DNA of 64,000 nucleotides from NCBI GenBank assembly GCA_030602715.1, contig JAUVZD010000012.1, positions 46,242-110,241 of the forward strand. Direction: 5' to 3'. Both the position numbers and the translations under genes were made by a program. A model generated the notes under the pieces. That model was not told the DNA's origin. It worked only from the letters and a program-made list of their open reading frames with translations, and made no database searches. Of the stretch, positions 19,556 to 28,286 are shown piece by piece (the stretch's first letter is position 1; each line of letters starts with the position of its first letter). The DNA comes from Candidatus Coatesiibacteriota bacterium (lineage in GTDB: Bacteria; RBG-13-66-14; B26-G2; JAUVZD01).

Positions 19556-20455
19556 CTAAGACCCCGGCAGGATACCAGAAACCACCCTCTCCCTGCCGGT
19601 CAGGTCTGGCTCTGTCTCCACCGCCTTAAACCCAGCCTCCGAAAACATCCCCACCACCTCCTCCCCCTGCCCCTCACCCATCTCCACCGCCAGCATCCCC
19701 CCCTCCAATAGATGCCCGGGGGCTTCCTCAATTATCAGCCGAACCATCCCAAGACCGTCCTCCCCGCCGTCTATCGCCTCCCGGGGGTCATAATCCCGCA
19801 CCTCCGGGGGAAGCGTTGGGATCTGCGAAGAGAGAATATACGGTGGGTTGGAGACAATCAGGGAGAATTTGCGGGCGGAGGGAGGCAGGGCAGAGTAGAG
19901 GTCACCTTGGCGGAACTCAAGCAGGTCACCCACTTGATTGCGATCGGCGTTCTCCATCGCCAGAGCCAGGGCCATGGGGGAGATGTCCGTGCCCACCCCA
20001 CCAAAGCCGGTCCGGCAGGCAAGGGCGATGAGCACCGCACCACAACCTGTACCCAGGTCCAAGACTTTGACCGGCTCCCCCCCGGAAAGGAAGCCCAGAA
20101 ACTTCAGCCCCACCTCAACCAGAGTCTCCGTCTCCGGGCGGGGGATGAAGACCCCTGCATCCATTCTCAAAGTGACACTATGGAAGTCAACACTACCGAC
20201 AATGAGCTGTAAGGGCTTTCCGGAGAGCCGCTCAGAGACCAACTGGGAGAGCTTTCGGCTCAGTTCGGGGGTCAAGGGATGCTGGAGGTGGAAGAGGAGG
20301 TCGGTGGGGCGGGGTAGCGACAGCAGATGGGCACAGAGAAGCCTCGCCTCCACATCCGGCGAAGCGGTCCCCCTCTCGGCGAGGAGCCCCTCTATCCGGG
20401 TAAGTATCTCTTTAAGGGTATTTTGGGGAGGGAAGGATGGACAATTATCAGTCAA
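19556..20455 (-). CDS. prmC: Peptide chain release factor N5-glutamine methyltransferase
   Basis: 'VLDLGTGCGAVLIALA', 'LIVSNPPYI' motif; adjacent prfA. Confidence 0.92.
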   Translation of the reverse strand: MTDNCPSFPPQNTLKEILTRIEGLLAERGTASPDVEARLLCAHLLSLPRPTDLLFHLQHPLTPELSRKLSQLVSERLSGKPLQLIVGSVDFHSVTLRMDAGVFIPRPETETLVEVGLKFLGFLSGGEPVKVLDLGTGCGAVLIALACRTGFGGVGTDISPMALALAMENADRNQVGDLLEFRQGDLYSALPPSARKFSLIVSNPPYILSSQIPTLPPEVRDYDPREAIDGGEDGLGMVRLIIEEAPGHLLEGGMLAVEMGEGQGEEVVGMFSEAGFKAVETEPDLTGRERVVSGILPGS

Positions 20456-20457
20456 AC

Positions 20458-21528
20458 TCAGGACACCTTGGCCAGCTTATCAGCCTTCTCCTTAGCCATC
20501 AGGGCTTCAATAATCTGGTCAAATCCGCCCTCCATAACCCGTTCCAGGGTATAGAGGGTGAGGTCCAGGCGATGGTCGCTGACCCTGTTCTGGGGGAAGT
20601 TATAGGTGCGGATGCGCTCGGAGCGGTCGCCGGATTTCACCTGTGCCCGCCTTTCACTGGAACGTTCCGCCTCGGCTTCCGCCTGAGCCATATCGTAGAG
20701 GCGGGCTCTGAGAATCTTGAGCGCCTTGGCTTTGTTCTTGTGCTGGCTCTTCTCATCCTGGCAGGTGACCACCAGTTCGGTGCGAAGATGGGTTATGCGT
20801 ACCGCCGAATCGGTGGTGTTGACCGACTGACCGCCGGGACCGGTGGAGCGAAAGACATCTATGCGTAAATCCTCGGGGGAAATTTCCACCTCCACCTCCT
20901 CGGCTTCAGGGAGGACGGCAACGGTCACCGCCGAGGTGTGGATGCGTCCGCTGGACTCGGTCACCGGCACCCGCTGGACACGATGAACCCCGCTCTCGTG
21001 CTTGAGCAGGCTGAAGGCTCCCTTTCCGGAGACCAAAAAGACGACCTCCTTATATCCCCCGACCCCGGTGGGATGGGAGGAGAGTATCTCCACCTTGAAC
21101 TTGCGCCCCTCCAGAAACTTCTGGTAGGCTCTGAAGAGCTCGGCGGCGAAGAGGGTGGCTTCGTCGCCTCCGGTGCCGGCACGAATCTCCACTATGGTAT
21201 TTCGGGAATCCCGCTCGTCGGCGGGGATGAGCGCCTCCTTCAGCTTGACCTCCAGCTTCTCCAGCTCGGCACGGAGAGACTCCACCTCCTGCTCAGCCAG
21301 TTCTCGCAGTTCCCGGTCCGTCCCACTATCATTGAGCATACCCTCCGCCTCGGTGAGCTCTTCCTGCAGGCGCATAAACCTGCGCCACAACTGCACCGGC
21401 TCCTCCAGCTCGGCACGGGCTTTGGCAATCTGCGCCAGCTTATTGTGGTCGCCAGCCACCTTGGGGTCCGCCATCTGAGTGGTCAGCTGGTCGTATTTTT
21501 GTTCCAGTTCCTTTAGTTTTTCGTGCAT
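20458..21528 (-). CDS. prfA: Peptide chain release factor 1
   Basis: 'IEIRAGTGGDEATLFAAELFR', 'VPVTESSGRIHTSAVTVAVLPE', 'STGPGGQSVNTTDSAVRITH' (GGQ). Confidence 0.95.
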   Translation of the reverse strand: MHEKLKELEQKYDQLTTQMADPKVAGDHNKLAQIAKARAELEEPVQLWRRFMRLQEELTEAEGMLNDSGTDRELRELAEQEVESLRAELEKLEVKLKEALIPADERDSRNTIVEIRAGTGGDEATLFAAELFRAYQKFLEGRKFKVEILSSHPTGVGGYKEVVFLVSGKGAFSLLKHESGVHRVQRVPVTESSGRIHTSAVTVAVLPEAEEVEVEISPEDLRIDVFRSTGPGGQSVNTTDSAVRITHLRTELVVTCQDEKSQHKNKAKALKILRARLYDMAQAEAEAERSSERRAQVKSGDRSERIRTYNFPQNRVSDHRLDLTLYTLERVMEGGFDQIIEALMAKEKADKLAKVS

Positions 21529-21578
21529 GTTGGACTTCTATAACTTTTAAATCTAATTTGTTGTATAATTATTTCTTT

Positions 21579-22343
21579 CTATGCTGCAAGGTCATTAACA
21601 TATTCATCCTTTTTAGTCCAGGGTAAAGCTTTAATTCCATATTTAGTAAGTGCACTTATGAGGTCTGAGCTTATTGGCTTTTCAGTATCATTTAGAACCC
21701 CATAAGCGGTAGAATCAGGTTCCCTTACCTGTTTTGTGTCAGTCCAAGAAAAAATTAGTGATGTAATATTTTGTCTGTTGGGTATATTTATTGCTCGAAT
21801 GATCCTTTCTGCTTTCGCTTTTGATGCTGGGATTACGAAATCAAAGAAATGAACAAATCCACTATTTCCATTAAAATTTACTGATGGCGTAAAACGAATC
21901 TCATTAAAACGAAGGTATCTCTCTACATCTTCTTTAAAAAGACTTGCCACTATTGGCTCAGCCATAACAAAAAGGTCGTTTATTGACAATATAGCCTGGA
22001 TTATATTGTGTTTCTTTTGTGGAAAATTATCAGGTCTTGCTTCAACAAAAATCTCATCTCCCTTACGATGAACACCAAATCCATTTAGAATTGCATTTAA
22101 CATATGAATTCTTTTTTCTGTATTAAATTCGCACCCACTTAACTTTAGGTCCGTAATAGTATAACCATCGTCACTCAGAATGAACCCATTATCAATTTTT
22201 TCCATATATATTTGCAGTTGGTCATTATGTCGGTCAAGAAAAGGAGTTGTAATTTCACAAACATCCCCTATTTCTTCCACAATTATTTTCTGTCTCAACC
22301 ATTCAATATAATCATTTACCAAAGTCTGACAATCCTTCGGCAT
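21579..22343 (-). CDS. DUF1828/DUF1829-like protein
   Basis: N-terminal 'TTPFLDRHNDQLQIYMEKIDNGFILSDDGYTITDLKLSG' resembles DUF1828; C-terminal part resembles DUF1829. AT-rich relative to flanks. Confidence 0.65.
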   Translation of the reverse strand: MPKDCQTLVNDYIEWLRQKIIVEEIGDVCEITTPFLDRHNDQLQIYMEKIDNGFILSDDGYTITDLKLSGCEFNTEKRIHMLNAILNGFGVHRKGDEIFVEARPDNFPQKKHNIIQAILSINDLFVMAEPIVASLFKEDVERYLRFNEIRFTPSVNFNGNSGFVHFFDFVIPASKAKAERIIRAINIPNRQNITSLIFSWTDTKQVREPDSTAYGVLNDTEKPISSDLISALTKYGIKALPWTKKDEYVNDLAA

Positions 22344-22822
22344 TAGAATAACCCCCTTTCAACAATAGGTGGTTCAATGATGTTGCAGTAATTAAAGAAG
22401 TCATCTAAAGTTGCATAAAGATCATCTTTGTTTGTAAATTCACCAGTTGGAGTAGGAACCGCCCACTTGTCATTAAAGCCTTCTACATATAAGTGGAGAT
22501 GAGGACATTCTATATTCTGTCCAGCATACGGGATAAGATAATCAATAATCTCTGGGTATAATTCTGGATTATCGTGGGGTGGTCCATCAATATCAAGTCT
22601 AATAAGTATAATCATTCCCCTATAACGCTCTTGATAAGTACATCTTTTAAGCCTAAATTTTCCTTTTCTGCTTACATCAATAAGAAACTTTTCACTTTCG
22701 TCAATCGAAATAATCGGCATAGTCAAAAGTTCACCAGAAACAGGAAAACCATAATGTTCATCCGTCTCCCTCTTCTTTTGCATAGCAACTAAAGTGTCTG
22801 CTTCAGATTGAGTTATCATCAT
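22343..22822 (-). CDS. Conserved hypothetical protein (possibly DUF6978-like), partner of the DUF1828/1829 gene
   Basis: 'IECPHLHLYVEGFNDKWAVPTPTGEFTNKDDLYATLDDFFNYCNI'; stop overlaps the downstream ATG by one base (TAATG). Confidence 0.5.
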   Translation of the reverse strand: MMITQSEADTLVAMQKKRETDEHYGFPVSGELLTMPIISIDESEKFLIDVSRKGKFRLKRCTYQERYRGMIILIRLDIDGPPHDNPELYPEIIDYLIPYAGQNIECPHLHLYVEGFNDKWAVPTPTGEFTNKDDLYATLDDFFNYCNIIEPPIVERGLF

Positions 22823-22925
22823 TTATTCCTATCTTTGACTACTTGTAATTTTTCCTTAATTTGACTAAGCAATCCTATATTTCTTCTTCATAATAATTAT
22901 ACTACATCTTATTCAAATTGTGAAG

Positions 22926-23063
22926 TCATTCGTGGTTCCATACTTCGTTCTTTTTTTCCGGCGGTAACACCCGCTCAAATCTATCGTCCAGACAAAGCGT
23001 CATGCTCATCTGCGCCACCTCCAGCATGCCCTCGTCCGGCTCCCATGTGGTAACCTTCTGCAT
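22926..23063 (-). pseudogene. Remnant: diverged second copy of the 3' end of the DUF1385 gene
   Basis: Minus strand reads MQKVTTWEPDEGMLEVAQMSMTLCLDDRFERVLPPEKKNEVWNHE*; 24/35 residues identical to MQRITTREPDDGMLRVALTSMTLCLDERFRRIVPP at the end of the gene at 23900-24943. Confidence 0.8.
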
Positions 23064-23089
23064 CCTTTTATTTAAGAGCTATGTGGACA

Positions 23090-23716
23090 TTATGTATGCG
23101 GCGTGGTCACTATTTTTGCTTTTGAATTGTGATACAATACAACAATGTCTTTCGGGGCTCCTGCTAGTATTTCCTGAATTTTTTTATCTTCATCTTTTTC
23201 TTTTAGATAATAATAATCATCAAATAGTATAAAAACTGTCTTCTCAGCAATTTCCAGTCTTTTAAGCTCTACTAACCTGTCAATATCCCTCTTGATAACA
23301 ACAGTTGCTACACCTTGACGCCATTGATAGTAGCGGAAGCATTTTGCTTCAGCACATAATAAAAACGGACCTCTGTTGGTTTCATCGGTAATTATCAAAT
23401 CTAGTTTTACTTTCCCAACGCGCTCCTCGAGTTCTTTTATTTTGCTCTCAAACTCATATCCCTCAAAATTTTTCTCATCGAATGTTTTATCAAAGTGCAC
23501 TTCAATACCCGAATTTCCGCCTAGTCGCTGATAAAAGAACCTTCCAAGTTGTAACATCAAATCAGCTTCATCCCAACATATCCAATGCTCATTCTCTGTC
23601 TCTTTTTCACTCAGACCCTTAGAATATTTACGCGCCCTCTCATCGTAATAATTTTTAAAATCTTCCCAAGCGTTTTTAAACATCTTTTCGATTTCTTTTC
23701 CGCTAGCATTTTTCAT
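23090..23716 (-). CDS. PD-(D/E)XK-like nuclease, possible restriction endonuclease
   Basis: 'VGKVKLDLIITDETNRGPFLLCAEAKCFRYYQWRQG' fits the D-x(n)-ExK pattern. ATG 23716 overlaps the stop of the upstream methyltransferase remnant (ATGA). Confidence 0.6.
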   Translation of the reverse strand: MKNASGKEIEKMFKNAWEDFKNYYDERARKYSKGLSEKETENEHWICWDEADLMLQLGRFFYQRLGGNSGIEVHFDKTFDEKNFEGYEFESKIKELEERVGKVKLDLIITDETNRGPFLLCAEAKCFRYYQWRQGVATVVIKRDIDRLVELKRLEIAEKTVFILFDDYYYLKEKDEDKKIQEILAGAPKDIVVLYHNSKAKIVTTPHT

Positions 23717-23883
23717 TTCTTTTCTCCTTCTTTCAGGTTCACTTTTCCGCAAACATCCTTGTCAGCTAATAAATGCGTTAGAATCCCCCAATTATCCCCA
23801 AAATACAAGCGATTACCCCAACCATCCAGACGAGAATTACCCATTCTCTCCGTTTCCATCAATGTTACTTCTTCTGATTTCAT
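23713..23883 (-). pseudogene. Truncated DNA methyltransferase N-terminus (56-codon remnant)
   Basis: Minus strand reads MKSEEVTLMETERMGNSRLDGWGNRLYFGDNWGILTHLLADKDVCGKVNLKEGEKK*; 'NRLYFGDNxxIL...D..VCGKV.L' matches the segment preceding 'IYIDPPF' in N4/N6 DNA methyltransferases; the DPPF/Y core is absent. Confidence 0.6.
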
Positions 23884-23899
23884 GCTATTTTTCCTTCCC

Positions 23900-24943
23900 T
23901 CAATGATGTTTCCTACTACCTATATCATTATATTCCATCCATCCTTCACAGTCAATCCCAAATGAAACCACCCCTCCCCCCTCCGCCTTCTCCCCCTCGC
24001 CAGCGGGGGGGACTATGCGCCGGAAGCGCTCATCAAGGCAGAGGGTCATGCTGGTAAGCGCCACCCGCAACATACCGTCGTCCGGCTCACGGGTGGTTAT
24101 CCTCTGCATCCACAGCCCCGGTGCGGTGAATATCTTGAGCGCCCAGTTGTCCGGATAGCGAGCCGAGATGCGGATTATCTCATAGGTTATGCCGGCGATC
24201 AACGGTATGAGCAGAACGCGGATGAGTATATTCTGCCAGCGGGTCAAATCGGGAAAGATGGAGAATATGACCGTATGCACCAATATGATGACCAGCAGGA
24301 TTACAATTATAAAGCTGGTTCCACATCTACGGTGGAACCGGCTGGCGAGGCGGGCTCTCTTCATGCTCGCCTTCCCAGCCCCCTCCTCACAGCCGGCGAT
24401 GGTCTTGTGCTCGGCACCGTGGTAGGCATAGACCCGCTTTATCTCCCTGGAGAAGGATATCGCCCAGATATAACCCACAACCAAAAAGATGCGCAGGATA
24501 CCGTCTATCACATTGAACAAAAACTGGCTCTCGGATACAATCGGCATCCATCTACCCAGTAGGTAGGAGAGGAGATAAGGCAAGCCGACAAAGATGGCTA
24601 AAGCCACAATCAAGGTAGGAATCATGGTCAACATCATGGAGCGTTTGGAGAGCGTCTTCTCCCCCTCACCCTCCAAAGCGACATTGGCGGAGAAGGTCAA
24701 AGCCTCCATACCCAGCTTCAAGGACTCAAAGAGGACGATGACCCCTCTGAGTAAGGGCGACTTCCAGGGGTGCCTCTTGGCAATGCTTTTCAAAGACTCC
24801 TTCTTGACCACCATAGAGCCGTCCTTTCTGCGCACCGCCACGCAGTAGTGCTCACCGGAGCGCATAAGCACCCCCTCCATTACCGCCTGCCCCCCTATAG
24901 GGTCCACCTTGGCTTTATCCTGCTTGTCCTTGGCGAGCATCAA
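23900..24943 (-). CDS. DUF1385 family membrane protein
   Basis: 'IGGQAVMEGVLMRSGEHYCVAVRRKDGSMV', 'RVYAYHGAEHKTIAGCEEG', 'PGLWMQRITTREPDDGML' are DUF1385 hallmarks. Confidence 0.92.
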   Translation of the reverse strand: MMLAKDKQDKAKVDPIGGQAVMEGVLMRSGEHYCVAVRRKDGSMVVKKESLKSIAKRHPWKSPLLRGVIVLFESLKLGMEALTFSANVALEGEGEKTLSKRSMMLTMIPTLIVALAIFVGLPYLLSYLLGRWMPIVSESQFLFNVIDGILRIFLVVGYIWAISFSREIKRVYAYHGAEHKTIAGCEEGAGKASMKRARLASRFHRRCGTSFIIVILLVIILVHTVIFSIFPDLTRWQNILIRVLLIPLIAGITYEIIRISARYPDNWALKIFTAPGLWMQRITTREPDDGMLRVALTSMTLCLDERFRRIVPPAGEGEKAEGGGVVSFGIDCEGWMEYNDIGSRKHH

Positions 24944-25084
24944 ACCTCAACTTTCAAGTTGTTGAGAATATCCCCCGGCGCATTCGCCGGCGGCTCTAGC
25001 GCCATAATTGCCGTGGATATAAAAACAGCAGAAAGTGCGAGAATAACTTTCTTTCACTTTCCCACCGATTTAGCAAATATCCCC

Positions 25085-25795
25085 TCACTCCTCCCAGAAC
25101 GGCACCCAGGGTTTCCCGCAACTCATATCCCCCTCCGGGCAGGGACCCCGACGACAGCCGGGACCAGCCAAAGAGAAGATGGTGGGAGCCACCTGGTAGC
25201 ACAATTCCAGCATGCGGTGGGCTAACTCCCGAATCTCCCACTGCGCCCTACTACACAGGCGAAGGGTGAAGACATGGAGCAGTTCCCTGGCGTTCATGGT
25301 AAAGATGAGCTTGGTGGCGCTTGCGTTGGGCAGGACGAAGCGGGCGTCCTCTCTAGGGACGCCGGCTTCCCGCAGACGGCGATAGAGCTTTTGGGCTGAG
25401 CCGATAAACCGAGCGAAGTCCTCCGCCAGCTCCGTCCGCTCCTCAATGGTGGGCGGGAGGACATACTCCAGAGCGGTAAACTCCACATAGCGCTGGCTCT
25501 GCTGGGAGAAGCTGGCAATGCGGTGCCGCACCAGTTGGTGGCTTGCCGCCCGGGAGAGTCCCTCCACTGCAAATGTGAAGGAAGCGTGTTCCAGAACCGA
25601 AAGGTGGCCCCGCTGGACCACCCTGGTGATTATCTTGCTTGCCAACTGCGGGGTCAACTCATCGGCGGATAAGGCGAGCTCCTTTGCCGAGTAGCAGGTT
25701 CTCGCCGCCCCAGCCACCACCATCTCCGGTTGAGGTGTGTGCGAGGAAAGTTCCACACCCAGGCGCACCCGCTTAAGCTGGCGGTCATCTCCCAC
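25085..25795 (-). CDS. thyX: Flavin-dependent thymidylate synthase
   Basis: ThyX motif 'RHRIASFSQQSQR'; 'HLSVLEHASFTFAVEGLSRAASHQLVRHR'. Start placed at GTG 25795, just after rpmE. Confidence 0.9.
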   Translation of the reverse strand: MGDDRQLKRVRLGVELSSHTPQPEMVVAGAARTCYSAKELALSADELTPQLASKIITRVVQRGHLSVLEHASFTFAVEGLSRAASHQLVRHRIASFSQQSQRYVEFTALEYVLPPTIEERTELAEDFARFIGSAQKLYRRLREAGVPREDARFVLPNASATKLIFTMNARELLHVFTLRLCSRAQWEIRELAHRMLELCYQVAPTIFSLAGPGCRRGPCPEGDMSCGKPWVPFWEE

Positions 25796-25799
25796 GCCA

Positions 25800-26078
25800 C
25801 TACTTTCCCTCTTCCTTCCCCCCGGTTTCCTCGGCTTTCTTACCCTCGTCCTTCTTGGATTCTTTCTTATTCCCTTTCTCGTCCAGTCCGTATCTGCGCC
25901 GGTAGCGCTCCACCCGACCGGCGGAGTCAACCAGCTTCTGCTTGCCGGTGTAGTAGGGGTGGCACTGGGAGCAGAGTTCCACACGCATGTTCTCCACCGT
26001 AGCCCGGGTATGGATTACATTACCACAGGCGCAGGTAATGGTGGTCTCCACATACTTGGGATGTATATCTTTTTTCAT
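25800..26078 (-). CDS. rpmE: 50S ribosomal protein L31 with charged C-terminal extension
   Basis: '[63 protein letters not shown]' then K/E-rich tail. Confidence 0.93.
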   Translation of the reverse strand: MKKDIHPKYVETTITCACGNVIHTRATVENMRVELCSQCHPYYTGKQKLVDSAGRVERYRRRYGLDEKGNKKESKKDEGKKAEETGGKEEGK

Positions 26079-26196
26079 AGAATCCTTCCCATCTACAATC
26101 AAGCGAATCTGAAAAGCGAAAGAGTATTATAGCAAAATTTTATGCAAATGCAAGGGATTTCTGGGAAACTCCCCCATTAAGAAGTCCCTCAACAGC

Positions 26197-26910
26197 TCAA
26201 AAATACCACCTCATCCCCAAAGCTATGGTGATGCTCATCTCAAAGGAAGGGTATATCTCCATTGTCGGTCGCTCCTCGCACACCAGCGCTAAATGGTCGG
26301 TCAGGCGAAAATCTACCCCCACACCAAACATAATGTAGCCATAATTCTCCCCTAGCGGTGAGGTCTGCCGGCGCAGTTCATGACCGACGGTTAGCTCCAC
26401 AAAGCTCCCCTTCAGGGTGATGACCCAGGCTCTGCTCATCCCCCACCACAGCGACACCCACTTCCGGTCGTAGCCGATGTAGCGGTTCAGACCTAATCCC
26501 GCACCCCACAACAGCTTGCTCCCCCAAAAGAAGGGCAGTTTCCACCAGCAGTAGCCCTCCCAGAAATATAGCGTATATCCGCCACCGCTCCGGCTCCACT
26601 GGCGCTCCAAAGAGAAGGCCAGCTTTCCCTCCAGGGATAGAATCCTCCCCATCCGGCGAAACTCCAGAGCCTGGACGGACCACAGGGTGCGCCCGTCAAT
26701 AAAGCTGTATAATATGGGCAGGACACCGATGCTCGTCCCCAGCTCATCACATTCGGGAAGCGGTGATGGTGGCGCATAGGGCTCTATCTTCTTCCCCTCC
26801 ACCACATACTTCCCCTCCTGCGTTGTATCGTCCCCGCCGGCTTCCTCAGCGCACACCACAGCAGGCGGAAATATGTGGAGGAGAAGTAACAATGTCAATG
26901 CATATCTCAT
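26197..26910 (-). CDS. Hypothetical secreted protein, probable outer-membrane beta-barrel type
   Basis: Signal peptide 'MRYALTLLLLLHIFPPAVVCAEE'; alternating aromatic beta-strand-like segments; terminal 'LGMRWYF'. Confidence 0.5.
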   Translation of the reverse strand: MRYALTLLLLLHIFPPAVVCAEEAGGDDTTQEGKYVVEGKKIEPYAPPSPLPECDELGTSIGVLPILYSFIDGRTLWSVQALEFRRMGRILSLEGKLAFSLERQWSRSGGGYTLYFWEGYCWWKLPFFWGSKLLWGAGLGLNRYIGYDRKWVSLWWGMSRAWVITLKGSFVELTVGHELRRQTSPLGENYGYIMFGVGVDFRLTDHLALVCEERPTMEIYPSFEMSITIALGMRWYF

Positions 26911-26914
26911 CTTT

Positions 26915-27730
26915 TTATCTAATGATGAGGTCGTGGAAGTGGAAGGAGAAGCCCAAACCGGCGGCCATATCCAGCGAATATGGCGAGAGTCCCAACTCCA
27001 GTTGTTTGTAACCGCAAAAGCCGACCATTCGGGTCAGGCGCAGGTCAAAGGAAAGCCGAAACAAGGTGTAGTTGCGATAGTCCCGCTCAGGGGACAACTG
27101 CACCGTCTGCCCCTGGGTTAAGGCGAACTCCACAAAGGAGCCCCGACCGCCCAGAGTGAGGATGTAGCCCACCCCACCATAAAAGGTCAACCTCTGGTCA
27201 TGACTCCCGGGGGAATTATCCCAGACAAAGCCGGGACCGAAAAGCAGAGCCCAACCTCCGCCCAATCCCATCCGCAATAAGCTGGCATTTGATATATAAT
27301 AAGAGAGACGACCGGGATACTCCTCCCCTCCGCTCTGGTAGGACAGCTTCAAGCCGATATAAATCTGATAGCCCAAGCCGGCACGCACCCGACGCAGTTC
27401 TGATGCAAAGTTGACCTCCAGGGGAGCGTAGGGGGCATAGGAAACCCCCAGAGGATAGACGGTCACCGAATTGTCCCTTTGGGAGACATCCCGGTAGGGG
27501 GGTAGATAGGGTCTGCGAATCTTGCCCCAACGACCGTTTACCACCAGGGGGTTTGCCCCCTCTCCATCAGAAACCGTATCTCCACCTTCAAGTGGGATTT
27601 TATCCATCTCAACGCCGTTGAAAAGGTGTAACTCTACCGCCCGAGATTCCCCGCTCAATGCGCCGAACGTCCCCATAAGCAGAATCAGCAGAAAGGTAAG
27701 TGCGGCTTTATGAAGGTCAACCCTGGACAT
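26915..27730 (-). CDS. Hypothetical secreted protein, probable beta-barrel type, related in architecture to 26197-26910
   Basis: Signal peptide 'ALTFLLILLMGTFGALSGESRA'; 'GRGSFVEFALTQGQTVQLSPERDYRNYTLFRLSFDLRLT' compared with 'LKGSFVELTVGHELRRQTSPLGENYGYIMFGVGVDFRLT'. Confidence 0.5.
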   Translation of the reverse strand: MSRVDLHKAALTFLLILLMGTFGALSGESRAVELHLFNGVEMDKIPLEGGDTVSDGEGANPLVVNGRWGKIRRPYLPPYRDVSQRDNSVTVYPLGVSYAPYAPLEVNFASELRRVRAGLGYQIYIGLKLSYQSGGEEYPGRLSYYISNASLLRMGLGGGWALLFGPGFVWDNSPGSHDQRLTFYGGVGYILTLGGRGSFVEFALTQGQTVQLSPERDYRNYTLFRLSFDLRLTRMVGFCGYKQLELGLSPYSLDMAAGLGFSFHFHDLIIR

Positions 27731-28283
27731 TGTAGTTGAGAACGGTTATCTGGCTGTCGCCGAATCTCCGCTCCTTTACCGTGGAGAAGCCGGCGGGAAG
27801 GGAGACCACCCGCTCACGGGGGCAGTGCTTTACTACAACCGTTGACCCACCAGCAAGCCAATCCACAACGGAGAGGGCTTCCAGGGTGGGAATGACCAGA
27901 TGGCACTCGTAAGGCGGGTCCAGGAGGACCAAATTTATCCCCTCCTCCACTTCAATTGCGGAAATTTTTTGGGGAAGCACCCCCCGAATCACCCTGGCAT
28001 TCTTGGAAAGACCCAGCTCGCGGAGATTACCGACCAGGGCTTTCGCCAGATAGCCCTTCTCCTCCACGAAGGTCACAAAGCGAGCGCCACGAGATAGCGC
28101 CTCTATGCCCAGAACCCCGCTTCCGGCAAAGAGGTCCATCGCACATGCGTGGGGAACCAGGTCTTTGAGCATACTGAAAGCAGCCTCACGGACGCGCGCC
28201 TCCGAGGGGCGGAACTTGGCGTGCCTTGGGAAGGTAATCTTGCGCCCCCGCAGGCTACCTCCGGTTATGCGCAGAACACCCAT
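27717..28283 (-). CDS. rsmD: 16S rRNA (guanine966-N2)-methyltransferase
   Basis: 'MGVLRITGGSLRGRKI', 'RPSEARVREAAFSML', 'AMDLFAGSGVLGIEALSRGA', 'LVLLDPPYE'. Confidence 0.92.
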   Translation of the reverse strand: MGVLRITGGSLRGRKITFPRHAKFRPSEARVREAAFSMLKDLVPHACAMDLFAGSGVLGIEALSRGARFVTFVEEKGYLAKALVGNLRELGLSKNARVIRGVLPQKISAIEVEEGINLVLLDPPYECHLVIPTLEALSVVDWLAGGSTVVVKHCPRERVVSLPAGFSTVKERRFGDSQITVLNYNVQG

Positions 28284-28286
28284 CCT

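Noticed and set aside
25796-25984. N-terminal extension of the thyX ORF in the ORF track ([13 protein letters not shown]...)
   Set aside because: It overlaps the rpmE coding region in another frame; GTG 25795 gives a normal ThyX length.
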